Source of the DNA: an uncultured Ruminococcus sp.
GTDB taxonomy: Bacteria > Bacillota > Clostridia > Oscillospirales > Ruminococcaceae
Assembly (NCBI GenBank): GCA_902772615.1
Contig: CACYBC010000112.1
Location: 1 to 5,366, forward strand
Reading direction: 5' to 3'
Length of the DNA stretch: 5,366 nt
Of the stretch, positions 1 to 5,366 are shown piece by piece. How positions within the stretch are numbered: the first letter of the stretch is position 1; each line of letters begins with the position of its first letter. The translations under genes and the position numbers were made by a program. Under the pieces are notes generated by a model, which was not told the DNA's origin, made no database searches, and saw only the letters and a program-made list of their open reading frames with translations.

Positions 1-396
1 AAGAATGTGAGGGTATCAACGCTGGAGGGGAGAGGCTGGCGCAGCTACACCTACAAGACCGTAAGGAAACTCCTGAAGAAGTATCCGGGACGTAAGCTTT
101 ACATGCTCATAGGTTCCGACATGCTGTCTTCGTTCCGTTATTGGCGTCTGTACCGCAGGATCATGGCCAAGGTCGTTCTGGTCGCCGGCTGCCGGAATGA
201 GGAGCTGGATGAGTTCGAACATGCAGCTGACCGTCTGAGGAAGGAAGGAGCAAGGATCATCCTTCTGAGATTCACCCCTGTGGAGGTGTCATCCACAGAG
301 ATCAGAAGGACTGTGTGGACCGATGAAGATGTGGACGGGCTGCTTTCAAGAGAAGCTGCCGGCTATATCAGAAAGAGAGGCCTTTACAGAAAATGA
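1..396 (+). CDS. nadD: Nicotinate-nucleotide adenylyltransferase, 3' part (5' end outside window)
   Basis: NadD transfers AMP from ATP to nicotinate mononucleotide, giving deamido-NAD in cytoplasmic NAD synthesis. The reading frame is open from base 1, so the gene starts upstream; about 131 residues remain of a family that is usually 190-210 long. The missing part holds the nucleotide-binding GxFDPxHxGH motif. What is left matches the C-terminal part of the family: SYTYKT followed by a KKYPGRKLYMLIGSDML stretch (family IGAD-type motif), a W at the expected FRYW position, and the ATP-binding VSSTEIR motif near the end (about nt 286-306), then a YIRKRGLY tail. The GTG at 7-9 lies inside the domain and is not the true start. 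Its stop overlaps the start of yqeK (ATGA), which suggests translational coupling. Identification is secure from the motifs and the neighbour. Confidence 0.93.
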   Translation, partial: KNVRVSTLEGRGWRSYTYKTVRKLLKKYPGRKLYMLIGSDMLSSFRYWRLYRRIMAKVVLVAGCRNEELDEFEHAADRLRKEGARIILLRFTPVEVSSTEIRRTVWTDEDVDGLLSREAAGYIRKRGLYRK

Positions 397-953
397 CGAT
401 TACGGAAGCTGACAACCTCGCACGGGAGAGACTTTCGGACAGGCGTTACTACCATACGCAGTGCGTCGCTAAAGCAGCCCGTGAGCTGGCGCCAAGATTC
501 GGGGCCGATCCGGACAGGGCTGAACTGGCTGGATATCTGCACGATATCTTCAAGGAAGAGAGCGACGATGTTTTGTTGAAAACACTTGGTGCCTCGGATA
601 TAATTGGGGACAAAGATCTGGCTGGGAAACATGCGTTATGGCATGCTTTTGCAGCCGGAGAGTATGCTTCCGAAGTGCTTGGACTGGACCGTGAGATATG
701 TGATGCGATACGCTTTCACACATCGGGAAGAGACGGGATGACGCCTCTCGATAAGACGCTGTTCCTGGCGGACTACATATCGGAAGACAGAAAATACGAC
801 GACTGTATAAAAGTCAGAAAAACGGCAGAGCGCGACGCAGACGAGGCTCTGCTGGAAGGTATCAAATATACGATCGCTGAGCTCCTGGAAAGGAATGCAG
901 TGATCGATCCCAGAACTCTCGACGCTTATAACAGCTGCGTGAGAGATCTGTAA
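393..953 (+). CDS. yqeK: YqeK-type HD-domain hydrolase (symmetrical Ap4A hydrolase)
   Basis: YqeK proteins are HD-superfamily metal-dependent phosphohydrolases. Characterised Gram-positive members split diadenosine tetraphosphate (Ap4A) symmetrically into two ADP. The 186-residue product has the usual length. Visible HD-domain residues are H21 (YYHTQCVA), the H50-D51 pair (GYLHDIFKE), H84 (LWHAF, where the family has a WHG-like motif), H109 (IRFHTSGR) and D127 (LFLADYIS), a full set of metal ligands in the right order. The MTPLDKTLFLADYI stretch is characteristic of YqeK rather than other HD proteins. The ATG is favoured because it overlaps the nadD stop by 4 bases and translation matches the family from the first helix. 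A purine-rich GAGAGG at 375-380 is rather far upstream, so coupling to nadD probably drives initiation. Linkage of yqeK to nadD is common in Firmicutes. The Ap4A activity is inferred from the family. Confidence 0.92.
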   Translation: MTITEADNLARERLSDRRYYHTQCVAKAARELAPRFGADPDRAELAGYLHDIFKEESDDVLLKTLGASDIIGDKDLAGKHALWHAFAAGEYASEVLGLDREICDAIRFHTSGRDGMTPLDKTLFLADYISEDRKYDDCIKVRKTAERDADEALLEGIKYTIAELLERNAVIDPRTLDAYNSCVRDL

Positions 954-954
954 G

Positions 955-962
955 AAGGCAGG
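955..962 (+). promoter_or_regulatory. Ribosome binding site supporting the TTG start at 971
   Basis: The 17-base gap after yqeK contains AAGG and AGG blocks (AAGGCAGG), ending 8 bases before TTG. No ATG or GTG lies at a suitable distance, and the frame opens directly into a basic residue cluster and a hydrophobic segment, as expected for a membrane-anchored protein. This supports TTG as the real start. Confidence 0.55.
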
Positions 963-970
963 ATTACATT

Positions 971-1912
971 TTGAGAAAAAACTGGGCGGTAAGAATACTT
1001 GTTCTCCTGGCATCGGTCTCACTGGTGCTCGGCGGTATCTCATTGCTGTCTGCAAGAAGGCCGTACTGGTCCGGGGCCGAACTGCCCGGAAGGATATCAA
1101 CTCCGTCACCGGCGTCGAGATCTGCCAGAAACATCCTGGTAGCGGGAGTAGAGGAAACTGACGGGGCAGCACTGGCGGAAATGGTCCTTCTCATCAATCT
1201 GGATACTGAGACCGGAAAGGCCGGTGTGATGTATCTGCCCGGGAATACACTTGTCGGCGCTGATGAAGTCAGATACGGAAGATTAAGCGGAGCATTGAAC
1301 TGGGGCACGACAGATGAGACCGGAGGGGGTGCGGCAGCACTTGCCGACTGCATCGCTGATTGTTTCGTACTGCCGGTGGATAATTATTTCCTTTTTGATG
1401 TTTCCGTCCTTCCGGACATAGCGGAGAGACTGGGGGGCGTGAGATTGTCGCTGGAGAACGAACTGCAGGTCTCCGAAGAAGAGACAATGGAAGCAGGAGA
1501 ACATATCTTTCACGCTGACGATGTGAAGAACTATATCATCTCTCCGGACATCAGTTCCGATGAGACTGTCAGCCTCCTGAGAGCCGCCTTCATGGAGGGA
1601 ATGGTAAAAGCATTCCTGGGAATGCCGGAGAAGGAAGCTGCCGCTCTTATCAAGGAGAACAAAAAAAGCATAGACTGCGATCTTTCCGTAAGGGAGATCA
1701 GAAAACTGTCGGACAGACTTTACGAAAAGAGCGGTTCGATGATCGATTATTTCGTGTTGCCCGGAAGGATGGTCTACGGATACGGAAGCAGCAGACTGAC
1801 TGTCTGGTCTGTGCGGCGTGCCGAAGCGGCATCGCTGATAAATGACAGAATGAGAGCATACACTGATCATGTCCTCGCCGAGGATATGTCGCTGCCGGAG
1901 ATCCCGGCTTGA
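971..1912 (+). CDS. Membrane-anchored LCP (LytR-CpsA-Psr)-like protein with degenerate active site
   Basis: LCP proteins are anchored in the membrane with the domain outside the cell, and transfer wall polymers such as teichoic acids or capsule from lipid carriers to peptidoglycan. This 313-residue product starts with a basic MRKN and a membrane helix at about residues 6-26, then a short Ser/Pro-rich linker. The LCP fold is recognisable from NILVAGVEE (54-62), MVLLINLD (71-78), YLPGNT (88-93, where the family has SIPRDT), the VDNYFLFDV strand (136-144), RLGGVRLSLENEL (153-165) and the EAGEHIFHADDVKNYI stretch (174-189, family: hLdGeqALaYvR). However, the conserved Asp of the GVD motif is Glu61, the Arg-Asp of the next motif is missing, Arg and Asp of the PRD motif are Gly91 and Asn92, and the Arg-x-Arg after the Tyr is replaced by IIS. 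It may therefore not be an active transferase. The C-terminal 90 residues are helical and not recognised. An LCP-family gene between yqeK and rsfS is common in Clostridia, which supports the assignment. The fold is fairly sure, the activity is not. Confidence 0.75.
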   Translation: MRKNWAVRILVLLASVSLVLGGISLLSARRPYWSGAELPGRISTPSPASRSARNILVAGVEETDGAALAEMVLLINLDTETGKAGVMYLPGNTLVGADEVRYGRLSGALNWGTTDETGGGAAALADCIADCFVLPVDNYFLFDVSVLPDIAERLGGVRLSLENELQVSEEETMEAGEHIFHADDVKNYIISPDISSDETVSLLRAAFMEGMVKAFLGMPEKEAAALIKENKKSIDCDLSVREIRKLSDRLYEKSGSMIDYFVLPGRMVYGYGSSRLTVWSVRRAEAASLINDRMRAYTDHVLAEDMSLPEIPA

Positions 1913-1920
1913 ATACATAT

Positions 1921-1927
1921 AAGGAGA
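1921..1927 (+). promoter_or_regulatory. Strong ribosome binding site for rsfS (decides a TTG start)
   Basis: AAGGAGA, near-perfect complement to the 16S rRNA 3' end, ends 6 bases before TTG at 1934. There is no ATG or GTG in frame nearby, and the protein from TTG begins exactly where RsfS proteins usually begin (ESLQLAKEFADAFADK). Confidence 0.8.
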
Positions 1928-1933
1928 CTTGTT

Positions 1934-2287
1934 TTGGAATCATTACAACTGGCAAAAGAATTCGCTGATGCGTTTGCCGACAAGGTCGGGCAGGACATCA
2001 AGATACTCAAGGTTGAGGAGCTGACGACCCTTGCGGATTACTTCGTACTGGTTACCGGTCAGAGCAACACACAGGTTCGCGCGCTGGCCGATGCGGCGGA
2101 GGACCGACTTTCTGAACTCGGCCTTCCTGCGCCGCGCAGGGAAGGGCGCGGCGGTGAAAGCTGGGTTCTGATGGACGCCGGAAGCGTTATCGCGCATGTG
2201 TTCACCAGAGAAGCCAGGGAGTATTATCAGCTCGAAAAACTGTGGGCTGATGCGGATATCGTTGATTTTGATGATTCGGAGAATTGA
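1934..2287 (+). CDS. rsfS: Ribosome silencing factor RsfS (YbeB/Iojap family)
   Basis: RsfS binds ribosomal protein uL14 on the 50S subunit and blocks joining with 30S, lowering translation in stationary phase or starvation. The 117-residue product has the full single-domain length. Family motifs are all visible: DIKILKVEELTTLADYFVLV (21-40), TGQSNTQVRALAD (41-53), the P-R-R-EGRGGESWVLMDAG stretch (67-83), and VIAHVFTREAREYYQLEKLW (85-104) ending in the typical LWADAD. The short acidic tail DFDDSEN is variable in the family. Translation probably starts at TTG because of the strong AAGGAGA upstream. It lies 21 bases after the LCP-like gene and its stop is 5 bases before the leuS ATG, so it is almost certainly cotranscribed with both. 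The link with yqeK/nadD is widely conserved in bacteria. Confidence 0.95.
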   Translation: MESLQLAKEFADAFADKVGQDIKILKVEELTTLADYFVLVTGQSNTQVRALADAAEDRLSELGLPAPRREGRGGESWVLMDAGSVIAHVFTREAREYYQLEKLWADADIVDFDDSEN

Positions 2288-2292
2288 TACAG

Positions 2293-4827
2293 ATGGCTGT
2301 TTATGACTATAGAAACATAGAGAAAAAATGGCAGAAGATCTGGGATGATGAGAAAACATTCGCTGCCAAGGACGATCATTCCATGCCGAAATTTTACGGC
2401 CTGGTGGAGTTTCCCTATCCGTCCGGAGCCGGACTTCACGTTGGCCATCCCAGAAGCTATACGGCTTTGGATACTGTAGCCAGAAAGAAAAGGATGGAGG
2501 GATATAATGTCCTCTATCCGATGGGATGGGATGCTTTCGGGCTGCCGACCGAGAATTTCGCTATGCAGAACCATATACATCCCGAGATAGTAACTGAGAA
2601 CAACGTCAAGAGGTTCAGGGATCAGCTGAAGAGCCTTGGACTGTCATTTGACTGGGACCGTGAGGTGAACACCACGGATCCTTCTTATTACAAGTGGACT
2701 CAGTGGATATTCCTTCAGCTGTATAAACACGGTCTTGCCTACAAGAAGGAGATGAACGTCAACTACTGCACCGGCTGCAAAGTTGTTCTTGCAAACGAGG
2801 AAGTGGTAAACGGCGTCTGCGAGCGGTGCGGGAGCCCTGTCGTACAGAAGACAAAAAGCCAGTGGATGCTGAAGATCACAGCATATGCGGACCGTCTTAT
2901 AGACGATCTGGACGAAGTCGATTATATCGAGAGAGTAAAGACACAGCAGAGGAACTGGATCGGGCGTTCATACGGCGCTGAAGTGGATTTCACTGCGACG
3001 ACCGGCGAGAAGATCACCGTATTCACTACCAGATGCGATACTCTGTTCGGCGCGACCTACATGGTGCTCAGCCCTGAACATCAGTATGTCAGGAACTGGC
3101 TGGATAACGGAACGATCCTGAATCCCGAAGAGGTGAAAGCCTATCAGGAGGAAGCTGCGCGCAAGTCTGATTTTGAGCGCACGGAACTTGCGAAGGACAA
3201 GACTGGCGTAAGACTGGAAGGCGTGGAAGCGATCAACCCCGTCAATGGAAACAGGATCCCTATATTCATCTCTGACTATGTGCTTGCGAGTTATGGCACT
3301 GGAGCCATCATGGCGGTCCCGGCGCACGATACCCGCGACTGGGAGTTTGCAAAGAAGTTCGGCCTGCCGATCATTGAAGTGGTAAAAGGCGGAAATGTTC
3401 AGGAAGAGGCCTTCACCGACTGCGAGACCGGTATCCTCGTTAATTCCGGCTTCATGGACGGAATGTCTGTGGAGGACGCCAAGAATGCCATGTACGAGTG
3501 GCTGGAGAAAAACGGAAAAGGTTCCAAGAAGACCAACTTCAAGCTCAGGGACTGGGTGTTCAGCCGCCAGCGTTACTGGGGCGAACCGATACCCATGGTC
3601 TACTGCGAAAAGTGCGGGTGGCAGCCTTTACCGGAAGACCAGCTGCCTCTTCTGTTGCCGGATATCACCGATTTTGAACCGGGCGAAGACGGGGAGAGCC
3701 CGCTCGCGAGACATACAGACTGGGTGAATACCACATGTCCGTGCTGCGGAGGACCTGCAAAAAGAGAGACCGATACGATGCCTCAGTGGGCAGGCTCCAG
3801 CTGGTATTTCCTGAGATATATGGATCCGCACAACGATGAAGCCCTCGTCGGCAAGGAAGCTATAGATTACTGGGGACCTGTGGACTGGTACAACGGCGGC
3901 ATGGAACATACCACGCTGCATCTCCTGTACAGCAGGTTCTGGCACAAGTTCCTTTACGATATCGGCGTCGTACCATACAAGGAGCCATACGCAAAGAGAA
4001 CGAGTCACGGAATGATCCTGGGACTCAATCCTCACAGCTTCGTAAACATGACGAAGGATGAACAGCAGGAACTCATAAAGGAGTACGGCAGCGAGGAAAA
4101 TGCCAGAAAGGCCCTTGTGGAGAAATACGGTGAGATGGCTGACCATCCTATCGTAAAGATGTCCAAGTCTCTGGGCAACGTTGTCAACCCTGACGACATA
4201 GTAAGGGATTACGGCGCCGATACACTGAGACTCTATGAGATGTTCATAGGTGACTTCGAGCAGGCAGCACCCTGGTCTACCAGCAGCATCAAGGGCTGCA
4301 GAAGGTTCATCGAGAAAGTCTGGCAGCTGCAGGATGTCCTGACGGACGGCGACGCTTACTCGCCTGAGTTCGAATCAGCCTTCCACAGGACAATCAAGAA
4401 GGTCGGGAGCGATATAGAGAATCTGAAGGCCAATACGGCTATTGCGGCGCTTATGTCTCTGGTGAACGATATCGGGAAGAAGGGTAGCATCAACAGAGCC
4501 GAGTACAGGACACTGCTCATACTGTGCAATCCTTTCATCCCCCACATGACCGAAGAGGCGTATGAGAGATGCGGATTCGGCGGACAGATATCTCAGCAGA
4601 AGTGGCCTCAGTATGACGAAACGAAATGCATCGACAGCGTCGTTGAGATGCCTGTCCAGATCAACGGCAAACTGCGCGGAAGGATCAATGTGCCGCTGGA
4701 TTCCGACAACGAAACGGTGCTTAGCACTGCAAAAGCAGACGATAAGGTCGCGCAGGCTATAGACGGAAAGACCATAGTCAAGGAGATAGTCATTAAGAAC
4801 AAACTGGTCAACATCGTCGTAAAGTGA
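2293..4827 (+). CDS. leuS: Leucyl-tRNA synthetase (LeuRS, class Ia), complete
   Basis: LeuRS attaches leucine to tRNA-Leu using ATP in the cytoplasm. From ATG 2293 the protein has 844 residues (MAVYDYRNIEKKWQ...), within the usual 800-880. In order: FPYPSGAGLHVGH with the HIGH-type signature HVGH (49-52); a zinc module with C159/C162 and C176/C179; CP1 editing domain (about 220-420) with TTRCDT (245-250, including the Thr that gates the editing pocket) and AVPAHDTRD with the leucine-discriminating Asp at 346; a second Cys cluster, C438/C441 and C482/C485; QWAGSSWYFLRY (498-509); KMSKS (622-626); an anticodon-binding helical region (about 680-765, NPFIPHMTEEAY); and the C-terminal tRNA-binding domain from VQINGKLRG to the end. 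Catalytic and editing motifs are intact. A TTG at 2284 overlaps the rsfS stop and would add three residues, but GGAG (2278-2281) is only 2 bases from it and 11 from the ATG; the ATG start also fits the family better. A 43-residue insertion sits just before KMSKS. Last gene of the run, followed by a terminator hairpin. Confidence 0.97.
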   Translation: MAVYDYRNIEKKWQKIWDDEKTFAAKDDHSMPKFYGLVEFPYPSGAGLHVGHPRSYTALDTVARKKRMEGYNVLYPMGWDAFGLPTENFAMQNHIHPEIVTENNVKRFRDQLKSLGLSFDWDREVNTTDPSYYKWTQWIFLQLYKHGLAYKKEMNVNYCTGCKVVLANEEVVNGVCERCGSPVVQKTKSQWMLKITAYADRLIDDLDEVDYIERVKTQQRNWIGRSYGAEVDFTATTGEKITVFTTRCDTLFGATYMVLSPEHQYVRNWLDNGTILNPEEVKAYQEEAARKSDFERTELAKDKTGVRLEGVEAINPVNGNRIPIFISDYVLASYGTGAIMAVPAHDTRDWEFAKKFGLPIIEVVKGGNVQEEAFTDCETGILVNSGFMDGMSVEDAKNAMYEWLEKNGKGSKKTNFKLRDWVFSRQRYWGEPIPMVYCEKCGWQPLPEDQLPLLLPDITDFEPGEDGESPLARHTDWVNTTCPCCGGPAKRETDTMPQWAGSSWYFLRYMDPHNDEALVGKEAIDYWGPVDWYNGGMEHTTLHLLYSRFWHKFLYDIGVVPYKEPYAKRTSHGMILGLNPHSFVNMTKDEQQELIKEYGSEENARKALVEKYGEMADHPIVKMSKSLGNVVNPDDIVRDYGADTLRLYEMFIGDFEQAAPWSTSSIKGCRRFIEKVWQLQDVLTDGDAYSPEFESAFHRTIKKVGSDIENLKANTAIAALMSLVNDIGKKGSINRAEYRTLLILCNPFIPHMTEEAYERCGFGGQISQQKWPQYDETKCIDSVVEMPVQINGKLRGRINVPLDSDNETVLSTAKADDKVAQAIDGKTIVKEIVIKNKLVNIVVK

Positions 4828-4856
4828 TGCTCTGACGGAGAATACCAAAACTGAAC

Positions 4857-4896
4857 GGCGCTCTTCCGCCTGCGCGGAAGGGCGCCTGTTTAAAAG
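4857..4896 (+). terminator. Probable intrinsic terminator after leuS
   Basis: Thirty bases downstream of the leuS stop there is an inverted repeat at 4857-4869 and 4874-4886: a 13-pair stem (one G-U pair, otherwise perfect, GC-rich) closed by a 4-base CTGC loop. It is followed by TGTTTAAAAG, which is only moderately T-rich, so termination may be incomplete. Position at the end of a gene run and stem strength favour a terminator over a chance repeat. Confidence 0.7.
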
Positions 4897-4942
4897 CCCG
4901 GGACACATGATCTCGAGAAGAATGTAAGCTGCAGGTCTCAGG

Positions 4943-4949
4943 AAAGGAG
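4943..4949 (+). promoter_or_regulatory. Ribosome binding site upstream of the phosphatase-like frame
   Basis: AAAGGAG lies 8 bases before an ATA codon at 4958, which is exactly where the family's ATG is expected. The good spacing indicates that 4958 is, or was, the start codon. No convincing -35/-10 promoter is seen between the terminator hairpin and this site. Confidence 0.6.
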
Positions 4950-4957
4950 CCGGATCA

Positions 4958-5366
4958 ATAACGATCTATATACTCAGACACGGTCAGACGGAGATGAACA
5001 GTTCAAAACTTCTGCAGAGCAGAAGCGATACTCTGCTGAATGATACCGGACTCAGGCAGGCGAAGAGACCGGAAAATGGCTCAGAGAGAACGGTATCGTA
5101 TTTGACAGGATCTTTTCCAGTCCGCTGAAACGAGCGCTGGATACAGCTAGGATAGCTGCGGGTGACGGCGTTTCCGTAGTGACCGATGACAGACTTCTGG
5201 AGATGGATTACGGCCCATATGAAGGAATGGACCTGAATGATCCCGTACCCGAGATACGCAGATTCTTTTCGGATTTCATAAATGAAAAAGCTCCGGAAGG
5301 CATGGAGCCTCTCGATGCTGTCGTGGACCGGCTGGGGCGGTTTCTGGAGGATCTGGCAGAAGAAGG
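4958..5366 (+). pseudogene. Histidine phosphatase (phosphoglycerate mutase-like), frameshifted, no standard start, 3' end outside window
   Basis: Members of this superfamily remove phosphate through a phospho-histidine intermediate; substrates range from sugar phosphates to cobalamin precursors, and the one here cannot be told. Reading from ATA 4958 gives (M)TIYILRHGQTEMN, with the catalytic RHG motif and the Q-T-E that follows it in many members, then LLNDTGLRQA. At about 5062 the frame breaks: the original frame runs on as an unrelated sequence to a TGA at 5126-5128, while the -1 frame continues the family pattern as EETGKWLRENG, FDRIFSSPLKRALDTAR and LLEMDYGPYEGMD (the acid catalytic Glu motif) without a stop to the window end. 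One missing G (GCG-GAA-GAG read as GCGAAGAG) explains it. There is no ATG, GTG or TTG between the upstream stop at 4925 and the RHG motif. So the gene has two defects: start and frame. It could be a true pseudogene or an error in the assembly. The second catalytic His should lie beyond the edge. Family is certain; state of the gene is not. Confidence 0.8.

Noticed and set aside
636..1172. Long minus-strand open frames opposite yqeK and the LCP-like gene (also 1283-1918 and 4375-4908)
   Set aside because: They lie antisense to well-supported genes, have no ribosome site or recognisable motif, and their composition is that expected from the opposite strand of coding sequence.
3395..3727. Plus-strand 110-codon open frame inside leuS
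   Set aside because: It is an out-of-frame shadow of leuS, with a low-complexity S/R/P-rich product and no family resemblance.
4911..4918. Palindrome TCTCGAGA downstream of the terminator as a possible operator
   Set aside because: Eight bases is expected by chance, and there is no promoter or second copy near it.
4828..4957. Possible small RNA, riboswitch or T-box element in the gap between leuS and the phosphatase frame
   Set aside because: Only 130 bases, containing one terminator hairpin and a ribosome site. No T-box motif or tRNA-like fold is seen, and a T-box for leuS would lie upstream of the operon.
5055..5070. Programmed -1 ribosomal frameshift in the phosphatase gene
   Set aside because: No slippery heptamer and no clear downstream structure; a one-base deletion is the simpler explanation, and the family does not use recoding.

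Overview
The window is a compact, one-direction housekeeping gene cluster, most likely from a member of the Clostridia (Firmicutes/Bacillota). Three things suggest this: the order nadD - yqeK - LCP-family gene - rsfS - leuS, which is typical of that class; Arg codons rich in AGA/AGG with base composition near 50% GC; and Shine-Dalgarno-led TTG starts. All clear stop codons are TGA or TAA, so the genetic code is the standard one. The class-level call is inference, and no species can be named.

Layout, all on the + strand. 1-396: 3' part of nadD (nicotinate-nucleotide adenylyltransferase), cut by the window edge. 393-953: yqeK, an HD-domain Ap4A hydrolase, joined to nadD by a 4-base ATGA overlap. 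971-1912: a membrane-anchored protein with a degenerate LytR-CpsA-Psr (LCP) domain. 1934-2287: rsfS (ribosome silencing factor). 2293-4827: leuS (leucyl-tRNA synthetase), complete. 4857-4896: a strong hairpin, probably the terminator of the operon. 4958-5366: a histidine-phosphatase (phosphoglycerate-mutase-like) gene that lacks a normal start codon, carries a one-base frameshift and runs off the right edge.

Gaps between the first five genes are at most 21 bases and no internal promoter or terminator is visible, so they are probably one transcript. The functions fit growth control. NadD makes the NAD precursor. YqeK removes Ap4A, a side product of aminoacyl-tRNA synthetases such as LeuRS. RsfS keeps 50S subunits apart from 30S when nutrients are short. 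LeuRS charges tRNA-Leu. The LCP-like protein sits at the membrane facing the cell wall.

I see no mobile element, CRISPR array, RNA gene or defence system, and no strong sign of an undescribed system. The points that merit a second look are the LCP domain that has lost its catalytic residues, the doubly damaged (or misassembled) phosphatase gene with an apparent ATA start, and the lineage-variable insertion before KMSKS in LeuRS.
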